A stretch of 64,000 bases of DNA from Microbacterium kyungheense. GTDB lineage: Bacteria > Actinomycetota > Actinomycetes > Actinomycetales > Microbacteriaceae. The notes under the pieces are model-generated. The model was given only the letters and a program-made list of their open reading frames with translations. It had not been told where the DNA came from and ran no database searches. This document shows, piece after piece, positions 1 through 9,208 of the stretch. Where the stretch lies: the NCBI RefSeq assembly GCF_006783905.1, contig NZ_VFPE01000005.1, positions 186,001 through 250,000 of the forward strand, given 5' to 3'. Both the position numbers and the translations under genes were made by a program. Position 1 is the first letter of the stretch, and each line of letters starts with the position of its first letter.

Positions 1-405
1 GCGCGGCGCCTCGCGCACCTGGTTGTCGCTGTTGGTCGTGACGGTGCGCGCCGGACCGAGGATCCCGGGCAGCGGTGCGTCCGCCCCTGCGCGGATGGAC
101 TCGACGGCGTCCTGGAACGGACCCCACACCTCCTCGGTCGTGTACGGCCGCTCCGCCAGCGGCGTCTCGGCGCCCGGCGGCAGCTGCGGGAATCCGGCGT
201 TCTCGGACACGACGTCACGGGCGGTCGGCGGCAGGCCGTCGAGACGGTCGCGCAACGCGGCGTCCCCCACGATCCCGAGAGCGATCGGCGCAGCCGTCGC
301 GAGCAGCGACAGCACCAGCACGAGCGCGGCGACGATGCCCGAACCGCCCGCGCGCGAGCGCAGGTGGTGGGCGACGAGGGCGCGGGTCGTGACGCGGCGG
401 GTCAT
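1..405 (-). CDS. FtsX-like ABC transporter permease, N-terminal part (cut by window edge)
   Basis: The minus-strand frame stays open from an ATG at 405 to the window edge, giving the first 135 residues. The protein starts MTRRVTTRALVAHHLRSRAG, then has one hydrophobic segment at about residues 20-42 (VAALVLVLSLLATAAPIALG), and then a hydrophilic stretch that would lie outside the cell. This is the usual N-terminus of a MacB/FtsX-type permease. The start codon overlaps the stop of the upstream permease as ATGA, so the two are translationally coupled and probably form one transporter. The matching ATPase is not in the window. Family assignment rests on topology and on its neighbour, not on the C-terminal FtsX domain, which is missing here. 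Confidence 0.7.
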   Translation of the reverse strand, partial: MTRRVTTRALVAHHLRSRAGGSGIVAALVLVLSLLATAAPIALGIVGDAALRDRLDGLPPTARDVVSENAGFPQLPPGAETPLAERPYTTEEVWGPFQDAVESIRAGADAPLPGILGPARTVTTNSDNQVREAPR

Positions 406-2813
406 CGGGCGTCCTCCCCCACGGTCGCGGTGCGCGCGGCCCGGCGCACCGCGGCGGCCGCCGCGGCGACGATCGCGGCGAGTCCGATGACGAGGCCGGC
501 CACGGCGATGCCCAGCGGCATCCACGAGATCTCGACGCCGCCGGCGATCGACAGGATGCCGGGGGTCACGGCCCGCACGAGCGACGGAACGATCAGCACC
601 GAGACGAGCACGCCGGCCGCGGCGCCGAGCACGACCGCCGCGCCGAACACGCCGCCGAGTTCGGCCGCGCGCATGCGCGCCTGACGTCGGGCGGTGACAC
701 CGGCGGCGCGCAGCACGCCGAGCTCCCGGCGCCGGGCGATGGCCAGGGTCTGCACGATGGCGAGCGCCGCGACCAGCGAGAGGACGGACGAGCCGATGGT
801 CGCGATCCACCAGCCGGGCACGAGGGCGCCGACGACGTCCGCCGCGACGCCGGGGGCCGAGGTGGCGACGGGCCGGTCGCCGAGGGCGGCGCTGAACGCG
901 TCTTCGGCGTCGGTGTCGCCGGCGGCCCACACGGCGTCGGGCGGCACGATGGAGGTGCCGCGCTGCAGCTGCGAGACGAGGAGGGTCTCCATGGGCGCGA
1001 AGAGCGCGAAGGCGGACGAGGTTCCCGGCACCGCGTCGACGAGCGACGCGACGACGGCGACGCCGCGACGGCCCACGCCGGAATAGCGGAACTCCAGCTC
1101 GTCGCCCACTCCGATGCCGAGGCTGTCGGCGAGGGCGGGGGTGACGGCGGCGGCCACCGGCAGCTCCTCACCGTCGGCGCCGCTCCCGTCGTCGGCGCCG
1201 CTCCCGCCGTCGGCGAGCCACAGCACCGCCTCACGTGTGCCGTTCGTGAGCGACGCGCTGCCCTCGAGATCGAGGTCGGCGCCGCCCACCGCCTCCGCGG
1301 CGGTGAGCGCCACCGACACCTGCGGCGGTGCCGGGCTCGGCGGCGTGCCGAGCAGCACGGCGAGAACGCGCCACGGCGCGGTACCGGCCGGAAGGTCGCC
1401 CTGCGCGGTGTACGAGACGCGGCCCTGCCCCTCGGGCGCGGGGTCCCCCGCCAGACCGACGACGGCGGGTGTTCCGGTCGCGTCGAGCACGACCGCCGAC
1501 AGCAGCACCGGCACCGCGTACGCCCCGTCGATGCCCGCGACGTCGACCGTCACGCGGAGGGCGGTGGCGGCATCCCCCAGGTCCACCGGCGCGGCGGCGA
1601 CGGCGCCGTCGGCGGTCGCGTCGAGCGCGTCGAGCGCGTCGAGGTCGATGAGGCCGCCGGCGGTGGTCACGACCGTGTCGAGGGATGCGGCGGGCACCGC
1701 GACGAGCTGCGCCTCGAGCTCGCCGACCTCCACGTCGGCGGTGAGGGCGCCGGCGGCAGCGTCGACGCCGCGCACGGCGGCCGCGTCGGCGACGTCGGCC
1801 GGCGTGGCGGCCCGCGGCGTCGTGTCGACGCGCAGGTCGGCGCCTGCGCGCACCGCGGCGGAGTCCGAGGTCATGGCCGTCCAGGTCGCGCCGTACGCGG
1901 CGGTGAACACCGCCTGCGCGACGGTCAGCGCCACGAGCAGCACGGCGACCGCGAAGATCGGGATGCGGCGCGCGACCTGACGGGCCGGGTAGCCGGGCTC
2001 CAGTCCCGGAGCGGATGCCGCCGGCCGCGCCCATGCGACGGCCAGGGCGCCGAACACGGCGAGGGCGACGACGGCGCCGGCCGACAGCACGACCGCCGGA
2101 GCGACCGCGACGATCGGGTCGAACCCGGTGCCGCGGGCCAGCGGCAGCTGCCACACGACGAGGCCGGTCGCCAGCAGGAGCACGACCACGACCGCGGCGG
2201 TGGTGGCGCGCGGCGCCCGAGCCGAGGTGCGGCGGCCCTCGCCGCGACGCAGCGCGACCGCGAACACGGCCGTGAGCAGCACCGCGAGCGCGAGCGCCCA
2301 CGGCCACGCGCCGAGGCCCGCGAGCGGTCCGACACCGGCGAGAGCAGTCGCCGCGGCCGCGACGACGAGGCCGGCCGCCGATCCCGTGAGCGCGACCGCG
2401 GCGCCTTCGGCGGCATCCGTCGTCCAGGCCTGCGTGCGAGAGAATCCGCGCGCGCGGACGGTGGCCGTCTCGTGCTCTCGTGCGGCGGCGATCAGCCGGG
2501 CGAGCTGGGCGACGGCCGTGCCCGCCAGCAGCGCGACGAGCACGACGAGTGCCGGAGCCGCCGAGGCGAGGGCGGCCGCACCGGCGGCGACCTGATCGGC
2601 GACGTCGGCGGCGTCGACGCCGGGCGGCGGCGGGTCGCCCGCGACCGCGACGGCCCGGCCCAGCCACGCCAGCACGAGACACACGGTGGCGACCGCGACG
2701 GCGACCGTGGCGGCCGCACTCGCGAGCAGCCCCGCACGCGCCGACGACCGGCGCATCAGCAGCCGGGCGATCGATGCCGCGGGCGGCGGTCCCGGCGCGC
2801 GACGATCGGGCAT
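402..2813 (-). CDS. FtsX-like ABC transporter permease
   Basis: An 803-residue membrane protein. An N-terminal transmembrane helix is followed by a cluster of about six more (roughly residues 90-330), a large extracytoplasmic domain, and three C-terminal helices. The last part carries the typical FtsX signature: a helix, then the cytoplasmic loop ARRRELGVLRAAGVTARR, then two further helices. The start at 2813 (MPDRRAPG) is chosen because GGAGG lies about 9 bases upstream; an open frame extends further upstream but has no ribosome site. The stop overlaps the next permease start at 405. FtsX-type permeases work with a MacB/LolD-type ATPase to move lipids, peptides or drugs, or to regulate cell-wall hydrolases; the substrate cannot be told here. 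Confidence 0.85.
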   Translation of the reverse strand: MPDRRAPGPPPAASIARLLMRRSSARAGLLASAAATVAVAVATVCLVLAWLGRAVAVAGDPPPPGVDAADVADQVAAGAAALASAAPALVVLVALLAGTAVAQLARLIAAAREHETATVRARGFSRTQAWTTDAAEGAAVALTGSAAGLVVAAAATALAGVGPLAGLGAWPWALALAVLLTAVFAVALRRGEGRRTSARAPRATTAAVVVVLLLATGLVVWQLPLARGTGFDPIVAVAPAVVLSAGAVVALAVFGALAVAWARPAASAPGLEPGYPARQVARRIPIFAVAVLLVALTVAQAVFTAAYGATWTAMTSDSAAVRAGADLRVDTTPRAATPADVADAAAVRGVDAAAGALTADVEVGELEAQLVAVPAASLDTVVTTAGGLIDLDALDALDATADGAVAAAPVDLGDAATALRVTVDVAGIDGAYAVPVLLSAVVLDATGTPAVVGLAGDPAPEGQGRVSYTAQGDLPAGTAPWRVLAVLLGTPPSPAPPQVSVALTAAEAVGGADLDLEGSASLTNGTREAVLWLADGGSGADDGSGADGEELPVAAAVTPALADSLGIGVGDELEFRYSGVGRRGVAVVASLVDAVPGTSSAFALFAPMETLLVSQLQRGTSIVPPDAVWAAGDTDAEDAFSAALGDRPVATSAPGVAADVVGALVPGWWIATIGSSVLSLVAALAIVQTLAIARRRELGVLRAAGVTARRQARMRAAELGGVFGAAVVLGAAAGVLVSVLIVPSLVRAVTPGILSIAGGVEISWMPLGIAVAGLVIGLAAIVAAAAAAVRRAARTATVGEDAR

Positions 2814-2908
2814 CAGGCTCGGTCCTCCGCGGGTCGGGTGCGACGTGCGCGACGTCGTCGTTACTGGTGTCGCGCGCCCGCGATGCGGGCGCACGTCCTG
2901 CCAACCTA

Positions 2909-2924
2909 ACCTGACCGGTCGGTT
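2909..2924. promoter_or_regulatory. candidate TetR-type operator upstream of the FtsX permeases
   Basis: The 16 bases are an imperfect palindrome with a perfect 8-base core GACCGGTC and 6 of 8 matching pairs overall. GACCGGTC-centred palindromes are common TetR-family operators in actinobacteria. It lies about 100 bases upstream of the permease start at 2813 and 63 bases before the HhH gene. A second perfect hairpin, 8-base arms GCGCCCGC/GCGGGCGC around GAT, sits at 2874-2892. No regulator for it is visible nearby. Confidence 0.35.
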
Positions 2925-2986
2925 CCCGCATACGCGGCCCGTTCCGCCGCCGGGCGGCGGGCCGCTCGCGGTGGGAGACTGGGGCC

Positions 2987-3571
2987 ATGGCCCTTCACAT
3001 CACCGGAGACACCGCCGCCGACACCCTGCTCACCGAAGACCCGCTGGCGCTGCTCATCGGCATGCTGCTGGACCAGCAGGTCGCCATGGAGACGGCGTTC
3101 GCCGGTCCGCTCAAGATCGCCGAGCGCGCAGGGACGTTGGACGCCGCGGCCATCGCGAGCTTCGACCCGGACGCCTTCGCCGAGCTCTTCAAGGCGACAC
3201 CGGCCGTGCACCGGTTCCCGGGATCGATGGCGGCCCGCGTGCAGGCGCTGTGCGCCGCCATCCAGGACGACTGGGCCGACGACGCCGCCGCGATCTGGAC
3301 CACCCCGGTCGGCGAGTCCACCGGAGCACCCGACGGTGCGACCGTGCTCAAGAGGCTGAAGGGACTGCCGGGCTTCGGCGAGCAGAAGGCGAAGATCTTC
3401 CTCGCGCTGCTCGGCAAGCAGTATGGGTACACGGGCGACGGCTGGCGGGAGGCATCCGCCCCCTACGGCGAGGACGGATCGTTCCGCAGCGTCGCCGACA
3501 TCGTCTCGCCCGAGTCGCTGACGAAGGTGCGAGAGCACAAGCGCGCGATGAAGGCCGCGGCGAAGGGCTGA
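2987..3571 (+). CDS. HhH-GPD-type base excision DNA repair protein
   Basis: A 194-residue protein of the HhH-GPD superfamily. The N-terminus (LLIGMLLDQQVAMETAFAGP) matches the first helices of the fold, and residues about 120-145 hold the helix-hairpin-helix (LKGLPGFGEQKAKIFLALLG), which binds DNA backbone. The length fits a minimal actinobacterial subgroup with no iron-sulfur cluster tail. It should remove damaged bases, but the substrate is not known for this subgroup, and the usual Lys/Asp catalytic pair is not obvious to me. The start ATG is 6 bases after GAGACT at 2975-2980, a degenerate form of the leaderless arrangement seen at other genes here. The DUF1801 gene follows after 3 bases, so the two form an operon. 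Confidence 0.85.
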   Translation: MALHITGDTAADTLLTEDPLALLIGMLLDQQVAMETAFAGPLKIAERAGTLDAAAIASFDPDAFAELFKATPAVHRFPGSMAARVQALCAAIQDDWADDAAAIWTTPVGESTGAPDGATVLKRLKGLPGFGEQKAKIFLALLGKQYGYTGDGWREASAPYGEDGSFRSVADIVSPESLTKVREHKRAMKAAAKG

Positions 3572-3574
3572 CCC

Positions 3575-4000
3575 GTGTCTGCCACAGAGGTCGAGGAGTT
3601 CCTCGCGGGCGTGACGCCCGAGGTGCGGCGTCGCGACGCCCAGACCCTCCTCGACCTGATGCGCCGTGCGACCGGCGAGGAGCCGGCGCTGCAGCATCCC
3701 GGGATCGTCGCGTTCGGGCAGTACCACTACGAGTACGCGTCCGGCAGATCGGGTGACGCGGCAGCGGCCGGCTTCGCACCCCGCAGGACGGCGAGCGTCG
3801 TCTATCTGTCCGACGGCACCGACGCGCACGCCGACGCGCTGTCGCGTCTCGGCCCGCACACGACGGGGGTGGGATGCCTCTACCTCAAGAACCTCGACGA
3901 CATCGACCTCGCCGTGCTCGAGGACGTGGTGCGCCGCTCGTACGCGACGCTCACGAGCGGCACCTTCGGCCGGCGCGCCCGCGAGGGATCCGAGGGCTGA
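3575..4000 (+). CDS. DUF1801 domain-containing protein
   Basis: A 141-residue cytoplasmic protein starting at GTG. The pattern TLLDLMRRATGEEPALQHPGIVAFGQYHYEY, followed by a hydrophobic strand (ASVVYLSD) and the acidic helix after GVGCLYLKNLDDIDLAVLEDVV, matches the DUF1801 (YdhG-like) fold. No enzymatic function is established for the family. It begins 3 bases after the HhH-GPD gene, so they are almost certainly co-transcribed; a link to DNA repair is inference from position only. Confidence 0.8.
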   Translation: MSATEVEEFLAGVTPEVRRRDAQTLLDLMRRATGEEPALQHPGIVAFGQYHYEYASGRSGDAAAAGFAPRRTASVVYLSDGTDAHADALSRLGPHTTGVGCLYLKNLDDIDLAVLEDVVRRSYATLTSGTFGRRAREGSEG

Positions 4001-4089
4001 CGACCGCTCGGCCCGCTCGGACCGCAGGTCCGCGTCGTCCCGCTCGTTCCGAGCGCGGCTCGCCACCCTGCCGTGACGGGGCCGCGCCC

Positions 4090-4095
4090 TAAGGT
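4090..4095 (+). promoter_or_regulatory. -10 box of leaderless AfsR-like gene
   Basis: TAAGGT lies 7 bases before the GTG at 4103, with no other ribosome-site spacing that fits well. This decides the start at 4103 rather than the GTG at 4073. No clear -35 box is visible. Confidence 0.45.
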
Positions 4096-4102
4096 GGAGC
4101 AC

Positions 4103-7100
4103 GTGCGGCTGAGGTTCTTCGGGGGTTTCGACGCGGAGGCGGACGGAGCGCCCGTCGACGTCCGCGGCCGCGGGCAGGAGGCGCTGCTGTTCCGGCTCGC
4201 GCTCGACGCCGGCACCACCGTCGCCTACCGCGCGCTGGCCGAGGACGTCTGGCCCGATGATCCGCCCGAGGATACGCGCGCGTCGCTGCAGTCGCTCGCG
4301 TCGCGGCTGCGCCGCGTGCTGCCGTCCGGCACGCTCGAGGCGGCGCCCGGCGGTTACCGCCTCGCGATCGACCGCGACGACGTCGACCTCGCCCGGTTCG
4401 CCGACCTCGTCGAACGCGCCCGCCGCGCCGACGACCCGTCTGCGGCAGCCGCCGACGCCCGCACCGCCCTCGATCTGTGGAAGGGCGACCCGTGGACGCC
4501 CGGTGAGGGCTTCGACTGGGTCGTGCGCGATCTGCTGGAGGACCGCGCGCACGCCGAGCGGCTGGCATCCCTGGCTCCCCCGCACCCGGACGGCACCTCG
4601 CCCGCGCACTCCGGTGCGGCCGACGCCACTGCCGTCGATACGGCCGACGCCGCCCCGATCCCCGCCGCGCTCACACCGCTCATCGGACGCCGGCACGAGC
4701 TCGCGCTGATCGATGCCCAGCTCGCGGCCGAACGCCTCGTGACCCTCATCGGCCCGGGCGGCGCCGGCAAGACGACCCTCGCGTTCGAGACCGCGCGTCG
4801 CCGCCCGGGAGCGGTCGTCGTCGAACTCGCACCGGCCGCGCCGGGCGAGGTGTGGGCGGCTGTCGCCGGCGCGGTGGGCCGCAGCATCCGCGTCCGCGAA
4901 CTGGTGTCGTCCAGCGCCCGCGAGCGCGTGCTCGAGGCGCTCACCGGCCGCACCGCGCTCATCGTGCTCGACAACTGCGAGCACGTCTCGGCCGAGGCCG
5001 CCTCGGTCGCCCTGGAGCTGCTGCGGGGGGTGCCCGGGGCCCGCATCCTCGCGACCAGTCGGGAACCGCTCGGGCTCGCCGGCGAGGCCTTCGTCGATCT
5101 CGGTCCGCTCCCCCAGGGCGATGCGCGCGAGCTGTTCACCCGCCGGGTGCGCGCCGCGCGGGGCGCACCGCCCGCGGCGGAGGATGCCGAGGCTGTGGAG
5201 CGCATCGTGACGCGCCTGGACGGACTGCCCCTCGCCCTCGAACTCGCCGCCGCGAAGGCCCGCACGCTCACGATCGCCGAGATCGACTCGGGCCTGGACG
5301 ATCGCTTCGCGCTGCTGGCGACCGGCCCGCGCGCGATCGAGGCCCGGCATCAGACCCTCCGCGCGCTCATCGACTGGAGCTGGGAGACGCTGACCGCATC
5401 CGAGCGCACCGCCCTTCTCGCGACCGCCGTGTTTCCGGACGGCATCGGTGCGGGCGACATCGCGGTCGTCGCCCGCGCTTTCGAGGTGGATCCCGGGTCC
5501 TTCGACACGCTCGTCGACAAGTCGCTGCTGCACCGTTCCGAGCGGCGCCTGCGGATGCTCGAGACGGTGCGCGAGTACGGGATCGATCGGCTGCGCGGCG
5601 ACGGACGCGAGGCGCAGTTCCGCGGCGTGCAGGCCCGCGCCATGGCGGAGCTCGCCGCCCGTGAGGACGCGCGGCTGCGCGGCCCCGCCGTGCGCGAGGG
5701 ACTCGCGTGGTTCGACGCCGACGACGAGAACCTCAGTGCCGCGCTGCGCGCGTGCGCCGACCAGCCGGGCCTTGCCGACGTGGGCGTGCGCCTCGTGCGG
5801 GCGAGCCTGTGGACATGGCTCATGCGCGAGCGGTTCGAGGAGCTCGCGGCCGGCATCACGACGTTCTTCGGGGCGACGGGCGCGCTCGACTCGGAGCCGG
5901 CGGTCGTCGTGCGCGGTGTCGGACTGCTGGCGCGGGCATTCGACATCAGCCGCCGCGAGACGGACCGCCGCGACCGCGATCAGGGCACGTCGCGGCACAG
6001 CGACCTGGTCGCGGACACCCCCTCGGCGAACGAGGCACTGGATCTGCTCGAGCGCGAGTCGCCCGCGGTGATCGCGGCCGCTGCGGTGCACCGCAGCGAG
6101 CTGTCGGCCGTGATCGGTCCGCTGCTGCGCGGGGTCGCCGCGACCGCACGGGACACCCCGCCCGGCCGGCCGTGGCCGCGCACCACCATCATCGACGACA
6201 CGGGGCTCGACGACGCCCCGGAGTGGTCGCAGGCCTTCGTCGGCATGATGCGCTCGGCGATCGCGCAGAACAGCGGAGACACGGCGACGCTCGGGGTCGA
6301 GAGCGAGCGGTCGCTGGCGACGTTCCTTCGGCTCGGCGACGTGTGGGGGACGGCGTTCGCGAGCCAGATGCGCTCGGAGTGGCTGCAGCTGGCCGGCCGG
6401 CTCGAAGAGGCGCTCGAGGTCGCTGACACCTCCAGCGCCGCGCTCGCGGGTCTCACCTCCACCGCCGATCTCGTGCAGCAGCGGGCGCAGAGCATCGGGC
6501 TGCTGCTGCGACTCGGGCGCATCGACGAGGCGCGGGACCGCCTGGCGACGATCGCTCAGCTCGCGCGCGACCACGAGTCGCCGCAGGGCATCGCGCAGGC
6601 CCACATGAGCGCCGCCACGATCGAGATCGCCGTCGGGGACGGCGCCACCGCGCTGCAGCACCTGGACGAGGTGGACTCCGATGCGATGCCCTCCTTCCCC
6701 GATCAGCTCGTCGCGTGGGCGCTGTCCAAACGCGCGCAGGCGCTCGTGCTGCTGGGCCGCGACGACGAGGCCGCGACCGCGCTGCGCTCGGCCCTGCCGG
6801 CCGCGGTCAGCAGCGGGGACCACCCGATCGTGTCGGATGTGACGGTCTCGATCGCCGGCTGGCTGGCCGCCGAAGGGCGCGACGCCGACGCGCGCCGCGC
6901 CCTGACCGCGGCCGCGCGCATCCGCGGTGGGGTCGACGCCGAGGAGCCGTTCCTCCGCGCGCTGCGCACGCGGCTCGGCACCCACGCGCTCGATCCGGTC
7001 CCGCCCGACTCGGAAGCCGACCGCACCGCCACCGAGGAGGTCACCGTCATCGACGCCGAACACGAGGTCGCCGTGCTCAGCGCACTCCTCGGCTCACCCG

Positions 7101-7111
7101 GCGACGCCTGA
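4103..7111 (+). CDS. AfsR/SARP-like transcriptional regulator with NTPase and repeat region
   Basis: A 1002-residue protein. Residues about 1-95 form an OmpR/SARP-type winged helix (LRFFGGFDAEADG start; ASLQSLASRLRRVL recognition helix). A shortened bacterial transcriptional-activation segment follows to about residue 170 (LARFADLVERAR, LWKGDPW). The NB-ARC/STAND ATPase has a P-loop GPGGAGKTT at residues 217-225, a Walker B strand ALIVLDNCEHV and the GLPLALELAA motif. The remaining half is alanine-rich helical repeat, TPR-like. Such proteins integrate a signal through the repeat region and activate promoters with direct heptamer repeats. No secondary-metabolite cluster is next to it; CGTGACA repeats at 11.9 kb are a possible target. 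Its tail overlaps the convergent DUF6176 gene by 18 bases. Confidence 0.85.
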   Translation: MRLRFFGGFDAEADGAPVDVRGRGQEALLFRLALDAGTTVAYRALAEDVWPDDPPEDTRASLQSLASRLRRVLPSGTLEAAPGGYRLAIDRDDVDLARFADLVERARRADDPSAAAADARTALDLWKGDPWTPGEGFDWVVRDLLEDRAHAERLASLAPPHPDGTSPAHSGAADATAVDTADAAPIPAALTPLIGRRHELALIDAQLAAERLVTLIGPGGAGKTTLAFETARRRPGAVVVELAPAAPGEVWAAVAGAVGRSIRVRELVSSSARERVLEALTGRTALIVLDNCEHVSAEAASVALELLRGVPGARILATSREPLGLAGEAFVDLGPLPQGDARELFTRRVRAARGAPPAAEDAEAVERIVTRLDGLPLALELAAAKARTLTIAEIDSGLDDRFALLATGPRAIEARHQTLRALIDWSWETLTASERTALLATAVFPDGIGAGDIAVVARAFEVDPGSFDTLVDKSLLHRSERRLRMLETVREYGIDRLRGDGREAQFRGVQARAMAELAAREDARLRGPAVREGLAWFDADDENLSAALRACADQPGLADVGVRLVRASLWTWLMRERFEELAAGITTFFGATGALDSEPAVVVRGVGLLARAFDISRRETDRRDRDQGTSRHSDLVADTPSANEALDLLERESPAVIAAAAVHRSELSAVIGPLLRGVAATARDTPPGRPWPRTTIIDDTGLDDAPEWSQAFVGMMRSAIAQNSGDTATLGVESERSLATFLRLGDVWGTAFASQMRSEWLQLAGRLEEALEVADTSSAALAGLTSTADLVQQRAQSIGLLLRLGRIDEARDRLATIAQLARDHESPQGIAQAHMSAATIEIAVGDGATALQHLDEVDSDAMPSFPDQLVAWALSKRAQALVLLGRDDEAATALRSALPAAVSSGDHPIVSDVTVSIAGWLAAEGRDADARRALTAAARIRGGVDAEEPFLRALRTRLGTHALDPVPPDSEADRTATEEVTVIDAEHEVAVLSALLGSPGDA

Positions 7112-7549
7112 GGAGCCCCACTGCTCCATGGCCGCGCGCAGGTGCGCCGGCGTGAGCATGAACATCGGCTCCAGTTCTTCCCACCCCGGCTCCTTCACAC
7201 GTCTGCTGTACGCCGCATGGGCGGCATCCACCGGGTTCGACTCGTCGAGTCCCCCGCCGCTCTCCCCCATCAATGCGAAGTGGTAGATCCACAGAGATCC
7301 GTCGGCCTCGCGATGCCGGAACGTGGCCTCGAACACCGCCCGTTCCGCGGGGAGCGTCGCCAGGCATTCGTCGTATCGCTCGGTGAGCATCGCCATCCAC
7401 TCGGCGACCTCTTCCTCCCGGCCCTCGAGGATGCGGGCGCGGCTGAGTTCGAGCCGCAGCCCGGGCGGAACGGTCGGAGGCATCACAAAGCCCTCGAAGT
7501 CGCGCGGAACAGGACGGAACGGAATACGCGGCACCACATCGTCGGCCAT
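7094..7549 (-). CDS. DUF6176 family protein
   Basis: A 151-residue soluble protein. The core (RLELSRARILEGREEEVAEWMAMLTERYDE, then AVFEATFRHREADGSLWIYHFALMGESGG) resembles a ferredoxin-like alpha/beta barrel fold of the DUF6176 family, for which I know no assigned function. The start at 7549 (MADDVVPRIPF) is preferred over upstream codons because the family-like sequence begins there, and CAGGGT sits 6 bases before it, resembling the leaderless arrangement. It is convergent with the AfsR-like gene, overlapping it by 18 bases, and lies downstream of the HNH gene after a 23-base gap. Confidence 0.75.
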   Translation of the reverse strand: MADDVVPRIPFRPVPRDFEGFVMPPTVPPGLRLELSRARILEGREEEVAEWMAMLTERYDECLATLPAERAVFEATFRHREADGSLWIYHFALMGESGGGLDESNPVDAAHAAYSRRVKEPGWEELEPMFMLTPAHLRAAMEQWGSSGVAG

Positions 7550-7572
7550 GCCCACACCCTGCCATGCCGGGG

Positions 7573-9051
7573 TCAGAACGGCGCGTCGCCCCGGTAGGGC
7601 GTCGATGCGAACTTCGCCCACCTGCCGGACGGGACGAACTGCACCACCGAGGGCGGTCGATCGAGGTAGCGGCGTCCGGTGAGGCTCGTCCATTCGAGAA
7701 CTCCCCGGCCGACCTGTCGCACGTGCCACGCTGTGGCGTGCTTGACCGTATGGTGGCGCGGGCAGAAATGCGCGAGGTTGTCGGCAGCCGTCCGCCCGCC
7801 CCGCGCATGGTCGACGGTGTGATCCACGTCGCATCGCGTCGGCTTGCGCACGCAGCCGGGGAAGCGACATCGTTCGTCCCGGGCGCGGAGGAACCTGCGA
7901 AGCTCGGCGCTCGGCCGGTACCGGTCGACCGACAGCGGCAGCCCGGTGTGCGGGTGATACATCACGCGGTCCCAGCCGGGGGCCGCCGCAGCGAGCGCGC
8001 ACGCCGTCTCGCGATCGATGGGGCCGTAGCCCGTCAGCAGCGCCGGCTCGTCGCCGGTGCCCGCAGCCGTCAGGACGGGGATCGTGATCTGCACCTCGGC
8101 TCGGATCGACGCCAGAGCGCCACCGGCACCATGTGCGGTCGGCGCTCCGGTCAGCAGCAGGTCCACGAGGATGTCGGAACGGAGTTCATCACGCGATCGC
8201 TGCTCGGCACTCGGAGTCGTGTACACCTCGGCCCTGCCGCCGCCGTCCGGGTCAGCCGATTCCGCGGGAGCACGCTCGCCAGCCGCGGGCGCCAAGGGCC
8301 CGGGCACCTCGGGGCTTTCAGTTGTGGAGCCATCGGACGCGGCCCGTGCGGCATCCGCGTCCATCGCGTCGCCGACGGACTCCGCGACCGCGCGATCCGT
8401 CTCGTCCTGCGCCGCTGCCATCTGCGTGAGCCGATCGAAGATCGCGTAGGCGAGCACCGCCGGCAGATCGGCGATCAGCCGCGCCATGCCGTCGTCCAGG
8501 TCGATCACCCGCACGCGACGAGCACCATGGGCGCGCCGTTGCAGTTCCGCCGCCAGCTCAGGGTCGATGCGCGCCGCGACGACACGGGCGATCGTCCGCA
8601 GCCGCGGCGGCGTCTCGAATTCGGCCGCCTCTAGGAGGATCCGCTCGTACTCCGCACGGACCGCCTCGTCGAGAAGTCCCGCGCCGCAGTCGACGATCGC
8701 ACCCGCGTGCGCATGATCGATGCGACCGTCGGCGAGCGCACGGTGCGTCGCGGCGAACCCGTCGACCAGGGTGCTCGCCGCCGACATCCGCGCCTGCACC
8801 GTGCGGTCGCTCAAGCGCATGGCCGCGCCCAGCTCGCTGGACACCTCGCGAAGCGCGAGATCGTGCACCGCGCTGCGCCCTGCCGCGCGCCGTTCGTCTT
8901 CGCGAGCGCTCACGATCCCTGCGGCATCCGTGAGAAGGCGCGCCTCTTCGGCCTGCAGACGGGCGATCTCGACACGGGTCGCCTGAACGTCGGAGACCAC
9001 ACGTTCGAGCGCAGCCCGGATCGCGTCGCCGGTGCCGAGCTGGTTGCCCAC
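7573..9051 (-). CDS. DUF222 / HNH endonuclease signature protein (13E12 type)
   Basis: A 492-residue protein. Residues about 1-330 are the helical DUF222 region, split by a Pro/Ala/Ser-rich linker near residues 240-275. The C-terminus carries an HNH nuclease motif: CRFPGC, then CDVDHTVDHARGG, then NLAHFCPRHHTVKH, with Cys residues able to bind zinc. Proteins of this build occur in many copies in actinobacterial genomes; their role is unsettled, with nuclease activity inferred. The start is GTG at 9051, because GGAGGAGG lies 5 bases upstream. A promoter with TTGCGA and TATTCT is seen at 9126-9154, leaving a leader of about 68 bases. Confidence 0.88.
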   Translation of the reverse strand: MGNQLGTGDAIRAALERVVSDVQATRVEIARLQAEEARLLTDAAGIVSAREDERRAAGRSAVHDLALREVSSELGAAMRLSDRTVQARMSAASTLVDGFAATHRALADGRIDHAHAGAIVDCGAGLLDEAVRAEYERILLEAAEFETPPRLRTIARVVAARIDPELAAELQRRAHGARRVRVIDLDDGMARLIADLPAVLAYAIFDRLTQMAAAQDETDRAVAESVGDAMDADAARAASDGSTTESPEVPGPLAPAAGERAPAESADPDGGGRAEVYTTPSAEQRSRDELRSDILVDLLLTGAPTAHGAGGALASIRAEVQITIPVLTAAGTGDEPALLTGYGPIDRETACALAAAAPGWDRVMYHPHTGLPLSVDRYRPSAELRRFLRARDERCRFPGCVRKPTRCDVDHTVDHARGGRTAADNLAHFCPRHHTVKHATAWHVRQVGRGVLEWTSLTGRRYLDRPPSVVQFVPSGRWAKFASTPYRGDAPF

Positions 9052-9125
9052 GATGCCTCCTCCAGAAACGCGCGTCAGCGCGACGAGGATCAAACGAAAC
9101 GTGGGCACGAGTTCGATCTGACACC

Positions 9126-9154
9126 AGAATAGAACATATCTACGACACTCGCAA
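9126..9154 (-). promoter_or_regulatory. promoter of the DUF222-HNH gene
   Basis: On the minus strand, -35 TTGCGA (9149-9154) is followed after 17 bases by -10 TATTCT (9126-9131). This fits the primary sigma factor consensus well and is A+T-rich against the surroundings. It sits in the gap to the divergent gene starting at 9209. Confidence 0.55.
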
Positions 9155-9208
9155 GAGGTCTCGAAGTGACTCTTGCGGCGTCGGCGCCACCGCGGCCAGG
9201 CTCGGCAC

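Noticed and set aside
2906..7063. A minus-strand open frame of about 1385 codons opposite the HhH, DUF1801 and AfsR genes
   Set aside because: It spans three well-supported plus-strand genes; the product is low-complexity Arg/Gly/Glu-rich sequence.
9126..9154. A LexA/SOS box at the DUF222-HNH promoter
   Set aside because: The A+T-rich GAACATAT there lacks the matching GTTC half, so it is better read as an ordinary promoter.
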